A stretch of DNA of 44,783 nucleotides from Treponema sp. (GTDB lineage: Bacteria > Spirochaetota > Spirochaetia > Treponematales > Treponemataceae): NCBI GenBank assembly GCA_016287815.1, contig JAEEWW010000011.1:1-44783 (forward strand), written 5' to 3'. Below are positions 16,778 through 23,885 of the stretch, in pieces. The position numbers and the translations under genes are program-made. Positions within the stretch are counted from its first letter, which is position 1. Every line of letters starts with the position of its first letter. The notes below the pieces were generated by a model. The model did not search any database and had not been told where the DNA came from. It saw only the letters and a program-made list of their open reading frames with translations.

Positions 16778-17848
16778 TTATTTTCTATTGCTTTTTTCGA
16801 TTGCTTCCCACAAACCGTTGATGTAAGTTGCACCCAAAGCTCTGTCGTAAAGACCGTAGCCAGGCATAGCTTTTTCGTCCCAAATCATACGTCCGTGATC
16901 CGGGCGGATTGGTCCTTCAAAGTGAATGTCGTACAAAGCCTTGCACATTTCGTAAAGGTCAAATGAACCGTCGCGGGAAAGGTGAGCAGCTTCTTCAAAT
17001 ACACCTGGTTCAAAGTGCTGCAGGTTTCTTACGTGTGCAAAGTGGATTCTTCCAGGAAGAGCACGGATAATGCCTGGTAAATCGTTCTTTGGATTTGAAC
17101 CAAGAGAACCTGCACAGAATGTTAAACCGTTGAACGGAGCGTCAACTGCTTTCATCATTTTCTGAATTTTTTCAAGGCTTGTGATGATTCTTGGCAAACC
17201 GAATACTGGCCAAGAAGGATCATCCGGATGGATAGCCATTTTAATTCCGTATTTTTCGCAAACCGGCTGAATTGCTTTCAAGAAGTAAACAAGGTTGTTG
17301 AAAAGCTTGTCTTCGTCAACATCTTTGTATGCTTCAAACAATTCCTGAACATGGGCAAGACGTTCCGGTTCCCAGCCCGGCATCATAAATCCGTTGGAAT
17401 TAGCGTTTGTCTGATTAAAGAAAGTTTTTGGATCGATAGAATCTACGATTTTCTGGTCGTAAGCCATTACTGTAGAACCGTCCGGGCGCGGTTTTGCAAG
17501 GTCAGTGCGTGTCCAGTCAAAAACAGGCATAAAGTTGTAGCAAACCATATCGATGCCGTTTTTACCAAGATTTTCCAATGTTTTTATATAGTTATCGATA
17601 TACTGGTCGCGGCGGTTATCGCCGATTTTGATTGCATCGTGAATGTTTACGCTTTCAATACCTTCGATTTTAAGACCGGCTTTTTCAACTTCAGCTTTAA
17701 GTTCTTTGATTCTTTCTTCCGGCCAGAGTTCACCTGCAGGTAAATCGTATAAAGTTGTAATAACGCCTGTTACACCAGGTACCTGACGAATCTGTTTTAA
17801 AGTTACGGTATCAAATTTTGAACCGAACCAGCGCATAGTCATTTTCAT
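16778..17848 (-). CDS. uxuA: Mannonate dehydratase
   Basis: It dehydrates D-mannonate to 2-keto-3-deoxy-D-gluconate in the glucuronate branch of uronate catabolism. The 356-residue protein begins MKMTMRWFGSKFDTVTLKQI, a hallmark UxuA N-terminus. It carries the TIM-barrel metal-site segments MAIHPDDPSWPVFGLPRI, LTFCAGSLGSN, HFAHVRN and IRPDHGRMIWDE. AGGAG lies upstream of the ATG on the minus strand. A palindromic operator and a TATAAT box sit 40-60 bases upstream, so it is probably repressed singly. No other uronate enzyme gene is adjacent, although a scrap of a KdgF-type cupin gene lies on the other side of tRNA-Arg. Confidence 0.97.
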   Translation of the reverse strand: MKMTMRWFGSKFDTVTLKQIRQVPGVTGVITTLYDLPAGELWPEERIKELKAEVEKAGLKIEGIESVNIHDAIKIGDNRRDQYIDNYIKTLENLGKNGIDMVCYNFMPVFDWTRTDLAKPRPDGSTVMAYDQKIVDSIDPKTFFNQTNANSNGFMMPGWEPERLAHVQELFEAYKDVDEDKLFNNLVYFLKAIQPVCEKYGIKMAIHPDDPSWPVFGLPRIITSLEKIQKMMKAVDAPFNGLTFCAGSLGSNPKNDLPGIIRALPGRIHFAHVRNLQHFEPGVFEEAAHLSRDGSFDLYEMCKALYDIHFEGPIRPDHGRMIWDEKAMPGYGLYDRALGATYINGLWEAIEKSNRK

Positions 17849-17885
17849 AAACGTCTCCTAAAAAAGTGCGCAGAAATTTCTTAAG

Positions 17886-17907
17886 ATTATAATAGCATAC
17901 TAGTATG
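17886..17907 (-). promoter_or_regulatory. uxuA promoter -10 with palindromic operator CATACTAGTATG
   Basis: On the minus strand TATAAT occupies 17891-17886. A perfect 12-bp palindrome, CATACTAGTATG (17896-17907), lies just upstream of it, in the usual -35/-10 spacer. A repressor bound there would block polymerase. The -35 is unclear: a TTGCAA occurs but at 20-base spacing. GntR-family uronate regulators bind dyads of comparable form; which protein binds here is unknown. Confidence 0.6.
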
Positions 17908-17982
17908 TTAGTTGCAAGCGTAATTTTATTGGAATTCAGGCAGGAGTGTTTGTTCGTGCCCGTGTTTGCAATCAATTTACTG

Positions 17983-18011
17983 TTGACAATATATGCGCAT
18001 ATTCCTATTAT
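17983..18011 (+). promoter_or_regulatory. Strong promoter with an embedded palindrome, upstream of the FUSC-HAD gene
   Basis: Consensus TTGACA (17983-17988), a 17-base spacer and TATTAT (18006-18011). The spacer contains the perfect palindrome ATATGCGCATAT (17991-18002), a natural repressor site. Confidence 0.75.
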
Positions 18012-18026
18012 CTGCAAGAAAGACAA

Positions 18027-18063
18027 GGGCGTTGTGAATATAGATTCACGGCGTCCTTTTTTT
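18027..18063 (+). terminator. Attenuator-like hairpin directly before the FUSC-HAD gene
   Basis: GGGCGTTGTGAAT (18027-18039) pairs with ATTCACGGCGTCC (18044-18056), 13 bp with three G-U pairs, followed by seven T (18057-18063). It begins about 10 bases after the expected transcription start and ends 3 bases before GAGGA of the downstream gene. It has all the features of an intrinsic terminator inside a leader. Confidence 0.75.
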
Positions 18064-18074
18064 ATGAGGAATTT

Positions 18075-19379
18075 ATGAATAAACTAAAGGTGCCTGCAAT
18101 TGGTGCAAGAATTATAAAATCTGCAACTGCTATTTTACTTTGCTATGTAATTGATTTTCTGCGTGGAAGCAGCGGAATAGTTTTTTACAGCCAGATTGCT
18201 GCATTGTGGTGTATCCAAAGTTACATTTCAACTACTAAAAAAAATGCAATACAGCGCACTATTGGAACTTGTATTGGAGCCTTGTTCGGGCTTATTGTTC
18301 TGGTTATCTGTAAATACATTAGAAACCAACTTGATTGGGCATATTTTGCAAAATACAGTGTGTGCGGAATAATAATTTCTTCAACTATTGTACTTCTTTT
18401 ATGGCTGACCGTGCTTATAAAGAAAAAACAGGCAAGTTATTTCAGCTGTGTTGTATTTTTGAGCATTGTAGTAAACCATGCTTTTGACGCAAACTCTTTT
18501 TTATTCGTCTGGAACCGTTTTCTGGATACAATGATCGGTATTTTTATCGGGTGTTCGGTAAATTTGTTTCATCTGCCTCGTTTTTACAGAAAAGATATTC
18601 TTTTTCTATCAGGACTTGATGACACTCTTTTAAATAGTGAATATCACTTGAATGATTATTGCAAAGTTGAGTTAAATCGCATGCTTGATAAAGGGATTAA
18701 TTTTACGCTTAGCACTATGCGTCCGCCGGCTGCAATTATGGAACCTATGGCAGAAATCCGTCTTAAACTTCCTGTAATAGCTATGGACGGAGCTGTTCTT
18801 TATGATACCCAGAAACGCAGATATCTTAGAAAAATTGAATTAGAACGAAGTGAACAGGACGAAGTCTTAAAAATCTTTGAAGAAAATAATGTTATGTATT
18901 TTGCAAATGTAATAGTTGACGACAGTTTGTTTATTTATTATAAAACACCGCAAAATCCAGAGCAGCAGCACTTAATTGACAAGCTCAGGCTTTCTCCGTA
19001 CAGAAATTATATAAATCGATCTGTTCCTGCTGGTGAAAAAGTCGTTTATTTTATGCTTTTATACCCTATGGAAAAAATTGAAGAAATTTATAGCAAACTT
19101 AGCGTAAACGAGCTGACGGAGCGGCTTAAAATAATAAAATACGAAAGTCGGGATTTCCCATGGTACGGCTATATAAAGGTTTTTAATAAAAATGCCACAA
19201 AAGAAGGAATGATAGAATATTTAAAATCACAGTTGAATGTAAAAAAGACTATCACTTTCGGTACCATTCCCGACCGTTATGATTATGTGGTAAAAGAAGG
19301 TAATACAAACGAAGTTGTCCATACCCTGAAAAAGTTGTTTGAACCGTATTTTTTCAATAAAGAATTAAAAACTACTTGA
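18075..19379 (+). CDS. FUSC/aromatic-acid-exporter-like membrane domain fused to a degenerate HAD domain
   Basis: A 434-residue two-part protein. Residues about 8-165 contain hydrophobic segments and the arrangement GARIIKSATAILLCYVIDF...SQIAALWCIQSYISTTKKNA...RTIGTCIGALFG, which resembles the ArAE_1/FUSC efflux family. From about residue 175 there is a Cof-type HAD domain (LPVIAMDGAVLYD cap entry). Its motif I reads GLDDTLL where active enzymes have DxDGT, so the nucleophilic Asp is replaced by Gly. The C-terminal GDxxND motif is also eroded (FGTIPDRYD). The HAD part therefore looks catalytically dead and may sense a ligand. The start is ATG 18075 behind GAGGA; upstream in-frame sequence holds the promoter and hairpin. 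Confidence 0.75.
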   Translation: MNKLKVPAIGARIIKSATAILLCYVIDFLRGSSGIVFYSQIAALWCIQSYISTTKKNAIQRTIGTCIGALFGLIVLVICKYIRNQLDWAYFAKYSVCGIIISSTIVLLLWLTVLIKKKQASYFSCVVFLSIVVNHAFDANSFLFVWNRFLDTMIGIFIGCSVNLFHLPRFYRKDILFLSGLDDTLLNSEYHLNDYCKVELNRMLDKGINFTLSTMRPPAAIMEPMAEIRLKLPVIAMDGAVLYDTQKRRYLRKIELERSEQDEVLKIFEENNVMYFANVIVDDSLFIYYKTPQNPEQQHLIDKLRLSPYRNYINRSVPAGEKVVYFMLLYPMEKIEEIYSKLSVNELTERLKIIKYESRDFPWYGYIKVFNKNATKEGMIEYLKSQLNVKKTITFGTIPDRYDYVVKEGNTNEVVHTLKKLFEPYFFNKELKTT

Positions 19380-19404
19380 TATAAAGATAAAAAAATTGTA
19401 TAAA
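19376..19404 (+). promoter_or_regulatory. Promoter of the amino-acid ABC transporter operon
   Basis: TTGATA (19376-19381, overlapping the upstream stop codon), a 17-base spacer and TATAAA (19399-19404). Transcription is expected near 19411, giving a leader of about 120 bases with two terminator-like hairpins. Confidence 0.65.
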
Positions 19405-19422
19405 GCATTATCAGATGACAAC

Positions 19423-19460
19423 GAGGTCGCATGGTTTTATTCCTGCGACCTCTTTTTTTT
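19423..19460 (+). terminator. First leader hairpin with T8
   Basis: GAGGTCGCA (19423-19431) pairs perfectly with TGCGACCTC (19444-19452) and is followed by eight T (19453-19460). It lies downstream of the predicted promoter, so it may be an attenuator; it could also terminate the upstream FUSC-HAD transcript. Confidence 0.8.
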
Positions 19461-19465
19461 AGATA

Positions 19466-19524
19466 AGACGATGGTGTCGAATTTTTGTGGTTTGCACAAA
19501 GTTTGACTTCATCGTCTTTTTTTT
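19466..19524 (+). terminator. Second, extended leader hairpin with T8 abutting the Shine-Dalgarno
   Basis: Three stacked helices: AGACGATG/CATCGTCT (19466-19473/19510-19517), GTCGAA/TTTGAC with one G-U (about 19476-19481/19502-19507) and TTTGTG/CACAAA (19484-19489/19495-19500). The outer arm runs into eight T (19517-19524) and GGAG follows at once (19525-19528). This hairpin must be read through or prevented for the transporter to be expressed. Confidence 0.75.
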
Positions 19525-19533
19525 GGAGTTTTT

Positions 19534-20283
19534 ATGGCAGAAAATGTAATGATTGATATGCAGCATATTACCGTAAAATTCGGGGAACTTGCGGTTCTTA
19601 ATGACATTTCGCTTCAGATAAAAGAAGGCAGTAAAACTGTAATTATTGGTCCAAGTGGTGCAGGGAAATCAACTCTTTTGCGTTGTATGAACCTTTTTGA
19701 AAAACCGTATGCAGGTTCAGTATCAGTTGCAGGTCAGGTATTGTCAAACCTAAAAAACAAAGATCTCTATAGGGCAAGGCAGGATATAGGCATGGTTTTC
19801 CAGAGCTTTAACCTGTATGCACATAAAACCGTTTTAGAAAACCTTATTTTTGCCCCTGTGCTTTTAAAGCATGAAAATAAAAATCAGGTTCTTGAGCGAG
19901 CTATGTGCAATCTTGAAAAAGTCGGACTTTTGTCAAAAAAAGATTCGTTTCCGAGTCAGCTTTCGGGCGGACAGCAGCAGAGGGTTGCCATAGCAAGAGC
20001 CTTAACGATGCGCCCGAAAGTTATTCTTTTTGACGAACCGACTTCTGCCCTTGACCCTGAAATGATTAGTGAAGTTTTGAATATCATGGAGGATGTTGCA
20101 AAAGAAAATATAACCATGGTTTTTGTAACTCATGAAATGGGCTTTGCTCGTCATATTGCGGACAGGCTTTTGTTTTTGGAAGGCGGACACATTATGGAAG
20201 ATGACACGCCTGAAAATGTCATCGAACATCCAAAGAATGAAAGAACAAAACAGTTCTTTGGAAAAATATTAAAGTCAAATTAA
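19534..20283 (+). CDS. Polar amino-acid ABC transporter ATP-binding protein
   Basis: This 249-residue ATPase is of the GlnQ/HisP type. Walker A GPSGAGKST is at about residues 38-46, the Q-loop is MVFQSFNLYAHKTVLEN, the signature is LSGGQQQRVAIARAL, Walker B is VILFDEPTSALDPE and the switch His is in VTHEMGFA. It energises amino-acid uptake together with the next three genes. GGAG precedes the ATG by 5 bases and directly abuts the T run of the leader hairpin. The substrate cannot be read from the ATPase. Confidence 0.95.
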   Translation: MAENVMIDMQHITVKFGELAVLNDISLQIKEGSKTVIIGPSGAGKSTLLRCMNLFEKPYAGSVSVAGQVLSNLKNKDLYRARQDIGMVFQSFNLYAHKTVLENLIFAPVLLKHENKNQVLERAMCNLEKVGLLSKKDSFPSQLSGGQQQRVAIARALTMRPKVILFDEPTSALDPEMISEVLNIMEDVAKENITMVFVTHEMGFARHIADRLLFLEGGHIMEDDTPENVIEHPKNERTKQFFGKILKSN

Positions 20284-20302
20284 TTTTTTTCGGAGGAGTT
20301 AT

Positions 20303-21079
20303 ATGAAAAAATCAATTGTTAGGCTTATTGTTACAGGTGTTATGGTACTTTGTGCTATGTCAGTTTTTGCTAAAAGTAACGAAGTAGACAAAATCAAAAA
20401 AGCAGGGGTTTTAAAAGTAGGCTGTAAGGAAGATGTTCCTGGTTATGGATATTTAAATCCTGCTACAAATCAGCATGAAGGACTTGAAATTGAAATTGCA
20501 AAAGCAATTTCTAAAAAAATCCTTGGTAAAGAATCAGTAAAATTTACAGGGGTTACTGCAAAGACTCGCGGTCCGCTTGTTGATACAGGTGAAATTGATA
20601 TAGTTGCAGCAACATTTACAGTAACTGATGAACGCCGCAAGCTCTGGGATTTTTCTACAATTTATATGCAGGATCCTGTTGCAATCATGGTAAAGAAAGG
20701 TTCGGCAGCATCTTTTAAAGATTTGAACGGAAAAACAGTAGGCGTTGCCCAGGCTGCAACTTCTAAAAAAATTCTTGAAGCTGCTGCAAAAGAGGCAGGT
20801 GTCAGCTTGAAATTTTCAGAATATGCAACATACCCTGAAATTAAGGCTGCATTGGATTCAGGACGTGTACAGGCATTCTGTGTAGATTCTTCAATTCTTG
20901 CAGGCTACATAGAAGATTCTGTTATGCTTCTGCCGGAAAAATATTCTCCACAGAACTATGGAATTTGTGTAAAAAAAGGCAATGCAGCTCTTTTGAAAAT
21001 TGTAAACGAAACTATTGCAGAAATGGAAAAATCCGGCGAGCTTGCGGCTATAAAGGCAAAATTTAATCTTGATAAATAA
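20303..21079 (+). CDS. Amino-acid ABC transporter substrate-binding protein (SBP family 3)
   Basis: This 258-residue periplasmic binding protein has a signal peptide over about residues 1-23 (MKKSIVRLIVTGVMVLCAMS, ending VFA). Family 3 segments follow: LKVGCKEDVPGYGYLNP, GLEIEIAKAISKKILG, VAATFTVTDERRKLWDFS (with the Arg-Arg substrate clamp region) and LNGKTVGVAQAATSKKILE. It resembles cystine/glutamate/aspartate-binding proteins most, but ligand choice is uncertain. GGAGGAG precedes the start. The gene is followed by an 18-bp hairpin inside the operon, which may protect this mRNA segment and raise its level over the permeases. Confidence 0.93.
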   Translation: MKKSIVRLIVTGVMVLCAMSVFAKSNEVDKIKKAGVLKVGCKEDVPGYGYLNPATNQHEGLEIEIAKAISKKILGKESVKFTGVTAKTRGPLVDTGEIDIVAATFTVTDERRKLWDFSTIYMQDPVAIMVKKGSAASFKDLNGKTVGVAQAATSKKILEAAAKEAGVSLKFSEYATYPEIKAALDSGRVQAFCVDSSILAGYIEDSVMLLPEKYSPQNYGICVKKGNAALLKIVNETIAEMEKSGELAAIKAKFNLDK

Positions 21080-21099
21080 AAAATGTACGAAAAAAAAGC

Positions 21100-21139
21100 C
21101 ATGCGGGCAAAAATTGCATTCGCAATTTTTGCCCGCATG
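21100..21139 (+). promoter_or_regulatory. Intra-operon 18-bp hairpin between binding-protein and permease genes
   Basis: CATGCGGGCAAAAATTGC (21100-21117) pairs perfectly with 21122-21139 around the loop ATTC. No T run follows on the plus strand; eight A precede it, so only the minus strand would read as a terminator. In this position such hairpins commonly act as 3'-end stabilisers for the binding-protein mRNA or as leaky stops. Confidence 0.7.
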
Positions 21140-21165
21140 CTGACCTGTGAAACCGGAGAAGTTTT

Positions 21166-21825
21166 ATGTTCAATATAGCAAGGTGGTCAATATTATTTTC
21201 TGACTGGAAAGTTTTTGCCGAAGGATTCTGTGTAACTATTGCTGTTTCCGCTGTAAGCCTTATTTTTACATTGCTGATAAGTCTTTTTGTGGGGCTTTTA
21301 CGCTGTTCTCAGAACAGAAGTGCTAAAACTGCCTGTCTTATATACGTTAATTTTTTTCAGAATACACCGCTGATTGTTCAGTTATTGTTTATGTATAATG
21401 TTCTTCCCCGGCTTAATATTGTACTAAGCCCTTTTGCATGCGGGTGTATTGGGCTCTCTTTGTATACCGGAGCGTTCGGAGCAAATGTTATTGAAGCTGC
21501 TATACGGGCAATTCCAAAAGGACAGACTGAAGCAGCTTTAAGTCAGGGAATGAGCTACATTCAGAGTCTTTTTTATATTGTCATTCCCCAAGCTATAAAA
21601 ATTGCAATTCCACCTATGACGAACCAGATGGTCAATATGATAAAAAATTCAGCAACTTTAACAGTAGTAACAGCAGGAGAACTTATGTATAGGGCAGACG
21701 GTTGGGCTGCAGAATATGGATGTTATACGCAAAGTTTTATAATTTCTGCTTTACTGTATCTGATTTTATGTTTACCTCTTTCTAAGTGGTCAGAAAATCT
21801 TGAAAAAAAGGTGGTAAAGGGATGA
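21166..21825 (+). CDS. Polar amino-acid ABC transporter permease (first subunit)
   Basis: This 219-residue inner-membrane permease of the HisM/GlnP class has about five hydrophobic segments. The EAA-loop is EAALSQGMSYIQSLFYIVIPQAI, with the family's VNMIKNSATLTVVTAGELMY behind it. The N-terminal region GFCVTIAVSAVSLIFTLLIS is typical. GGAGAAG precedes the start. The stop overlaps the next permease by 4 bases (ATGA), so the two are translationally coupled and should form the heterodimeric channel. Confidence 0.93.
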   Translation: MFNIARWSILFSDWKVFAEGFCVTIAVSAVSLIFTLLISLFVGLLRCSQNRSAKTACLIYVNFFQNTPLIVQLLFMYNVLPRLNIVLSPFACGCIGLSLYTGAFGANVIEAAIRAIPKGQTEAALSQGMSYIQSLFYIVIPQAIKIAIPPMTNQMVNMIKNSATLTVVTAGELMYRADGWAAEYGCYTQSFIISALLYLILCLPLSKWSENLEKKVVKG

Positions 21826-22460
21826 CAGACGAATTTCTTTCATGGACAACAGCTTTATTTCTGCTCCGTGGGTTTGGGATAACCCTTTTTATAGCACTGC
21901 TTACAATCTTTTTTAGTTTCATAATTGGATCGTTACTTGGTGTATTGAAATTTAATGGTAAAGGTATTGGTTCAAAAGTTTCCGCAATATATATAGATGT
22001 AGCAAGAAATCTTCCTCTTATCCTTATGATTATAATGTTTCGTTTTACCTTGCCATTACCTACCATTGCGAGTTCTGTAGTTGCCTTAACTTTTTTGAAT
22101 TGTGCGCTAATCGGTGAAATTATTCGCGGAGGTATGAGTGCAATTCCAAAAGGGCAGTGGGAAGCTGCCTATTCGCAGGGATTCAGCTATACAGGAACTT
22201 TGGTTTTTGTTGTTATACCTCAGGCTGTAAAAAAAATCCGCAAACCGCTTATGGGACAGTTTATTACAATAATAAAAGATACCTCTCTGTGTGCGGTTGT
22301 TGCGGTACATGAACTAATGTATTCAGGTCAGATTATTATGGGAAGGTACATAAAATCTGTTTATATAATCGGACTTTATGCAGTTATAGCAATGATTTAT
22401 TTTGGTATAAATTCATTGCTGCTTTATATCTCTAAATGGGCAATCAGGGATATTAAATAA
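21822..22460 (+). CDS. Polar amino-acid ABC transporter permease (second subunit)
   Basis: This 212-residue partner permease has an EAA-loop EAAYSQGFSYTGTLVFVVIPQAV followed by MGQFITIIKDTSLCAVVAVHELMYSG, the same layout as its neighbour. Multiple hydrophobic segments start at LLRGFGITLFIALLTIFF. It is translationally coupled to the first permease. It closes the transporter operon, although the cytidylate-kinase-like gene 33 bases on may be co-transcribed, since no terminator lies between them. Confidence 0.92.
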   Translation: MTDEFLSWTTALFLLRGFGITLFIALLTIFFSFIIGSLLGVLKFNGKGIGSKVSAIYIDVARNLPLILMIIMFRFTLPLPTIASSVVALTFLNCALIGEIIRGGMSAIPKGQWEAAYSQGFSYTGTLVFVVIPQAVKKIRKPLMGQFITIIKDTSLCAVVAVHELMYSGQIIMGRYIKSVYIIGLYAVIAMIYFGINSLLLYISKWAIRDIK

Positions 22461-22493
22461 CTGAATCATTAATCTGGTAATTTGGAGAAAGAT

Positions 22494-23102
22494 ATGAAGA
22501 AATTTGTTGTTACTATCGGACGTGAATTTGGCTGTAGTGCAAGTGAAGTTGGACGAAAACTGGCTGCAAAATTAGATGTAAATTTTTATGAAAAAGAACT
22601 TGTTGAGCGTTCTTTAGTTTATATGGGTAAAGATAACCAGCCCATATTTAATCCAGAGCGCAAAAAACCAGAAAAAGATTTAATGCATCATTTTATAAAT
22701 GAATTTGATTACGGAGTTACTGGAACTTATTATTCTGAAGCAGCTGTTAAAGCTCAGGCATTTGTAATTCGCCAGATTGCAAATACAGAAAGTTGTGTAA
22801 TGTTTGGTCGCTGTGCAGATTATTTTCTTGCAGATTATGATAATGCCCTTAACGTTTTTTTGTATGCACCTTTTGCATACAGGCAGCAGCATGTTTCAAG
22901 TGCATATAACCTTACTTTGAAAGATTCAGAAAAGCTGATAAAAAAAATAGATAAGATGCGTCATAACTGGTACAAGTATGTAACAGGGCATGGGCGTGGT
23001 GCTCGTGCAGGCCGCCATTTGATGATCAATATGGAAAAATTTACTGTTGACGAAGCTGTAGAAATTATTATGGGAAGCCTGATGCTAAAGTTTAATGTAT
23101 AA
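22494..23102 (+). CDS. Cytidylate-kinase-like family protein
   Basis: This 202-residue member of the Cytidylate_kin2 group has the P-loop-like start VTIGREFGCSASEVGRKLA (residues about 5-23), then LDVNFYEKELVER and a central NTESCVMFGRCADYFLADY, as in the family. True CMP kinase activity is not assured for this group; these proteins are often adjacent to transport or regulatory genes. The start is ATG 22494 behind GGAG (22484-22487); an in-frame TTG at 22482 overlaps that site. A paralogue fused to a BON domain is at 43260. A bidirectional terminator follows directly. Confidence 0.82.
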   Translation: MKKFVVTIGREFGCSASEVGRKLAAKLDVNFYEKELVERSLVYMGKDNQPIFNPERKKPEKDLMHHFINEFDYGVTGTYYSEAAVKAQAFVIRQIANTESCVMFGRCADYFLADYDNALNVFLYAPFAYRQQHVSSAYNLTLKDSEKLIKKIDKMRHNWYKYVTGHGRGARAGRHLMINMEKFTVDEAVEIIMGSLMLKFNV

Positions 23103-23134
23103 AAAAATCCCGAAGAAAACTCCGGGATTTTTTT
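23101..23134. terminator. Bidirectional terminator
   Basis: AAAAAAATCCCG (23101-23112) pairs with CGGGATTTTTTT (23123-23134), with T runs reading out on both strands. It separates the convergent kinase-like gene and outer-membrane protein gene. Confidence 0.93.
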
Positions 23135-23158
23135 GCTAATTAAACTGAAAAGTTTAGA

Positions 23159-23740
23159 TTAGAACTTAACCTGGTAACCAACTCCGAATGTAAGAGAGCG
23201 GAGTGTAGCAAGTTTGTCACCATTGTCATTCTTGAGTGGTGTTACACCACAGTTGTAGCGAACGTCTCCAACAAGAGCACCGTTACCCATTTTGTAAGCA
23301 ACTTCTGTACCAAGTACGATGTCGAACAAGAATGGCTTTACTTTCTGTTCGAAGCTGCCAGTTTTTGCTTTTCCAATTACATAGCCGAACTGTGGACCAG
23401 CAAATGGAGAAACTGTAAGACCATCGCTTACTTCGATGTCATAAACACAAAGTGCAGCAAGGTCAAGTACGTTGATTTTTGTTGCATCACTCTGACCTTT
23501 TGTTCCAACGTTTACAATGTTGAAACCAAGTTCTGGCTGTACAGAAATGCTTTCTGCAACTGGAACTTTAGCAAAGCCAGTTACACCATAGTCCCAAGAG
23601 TTTGAGAGTTTGAGGTCTCCACCTTCAACTTTTGTTCCGAGTCCGAGACCGAGGTTTGCGCGGCCACCAACTGTTACTTCAGCTGTAGCCAAAGCTACTG
23701 TTGCAGCTGCTACTGCAACCAATGCCATAATTTTTTTCAT
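23159..23740 (-). CDS. Small outer-membrane beta-barrel-like protein
   Basis: This 193-residue exported protein has a signal peptide over about residues 1-20 (MKKIMALVAVAAATVALATA). The mature part is rich in alternating hydrophobic/polar strands with Gly turns (VTVGGRANLGLGLGTKV, SISVQPELGFNIV, LTVSPFAGPQFGYVIG) and ends in SLTFGVGYQVKF. The terminal Phe is typical of barrel assembly signals. Length would fit an 8-strand barrel. Codons are strongly biased and the promoter and AGGAG are good, suggesting high expression. Function (adhesin, porin or structural) is not visible. Confidence 0.78.
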   Translation of the reverse strand: MKKIMALVAVAAATVALATAEVTVGGRANLGLGLGTKVEGGDLKLSNSWDYGVTGFAKVPVAESISVQPELGFNIVNVGTKGQSDATKINVLDLAALCVYDIEVSDGLTVSPFAGPQFGYVIGKAKTGSFEQKVKPFLFDIVLGTEVAYKMGNGALVGDVRYNCGVTPLKNDNGDKLATLRSLTFGVGYQVKF

Positions 23741-23771
23741 TCGTTTTATCTCCTAAAAATGAAGTATAGGA

Positions 23772-23800
23772 ACATTATTGCTAGTAAAATAAAAAGTCAA
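23772..23800 (-). promoter_or_regulatory. Promoter of the outer-membrane protein gene
   Basis: On the minus strand, TTGACT (23800-23795), a 17-base spacer and TAATGT (23777-23772). It lies about 32-60 bases upstream of the start codon. Confidence 0.55.
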
Positions 23801-23885
23801 GCAAAAATTAAAAATTTATTTTTTAAAATAGAGCAATTAGAGATTTTGCGGTGTTTTTTTTGACATTATTTAGAAGTTTGTCAGT

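Noticed and set aside
17228..17743. A 171-codon open frame antisense to uxuA
   Set aside because: Translation is Phe/Val-rich mirror sequence of a well-conserved enzyme gene; no motif or Shine-Dalgarno.
17946..18074. A 43-codon N-terminal extension of the FUSC-HAD protein
   Set aside because: It contains the promoter and terminator-like hairpin, and ATG 18075 has GAGGA at proper spacing.
19423..19524. T-box or known amino-acid riboswitch in the transporter leader
   Set aside because: No T-box consensus or known aptamer core was recognised. It is reported only as hairpins.
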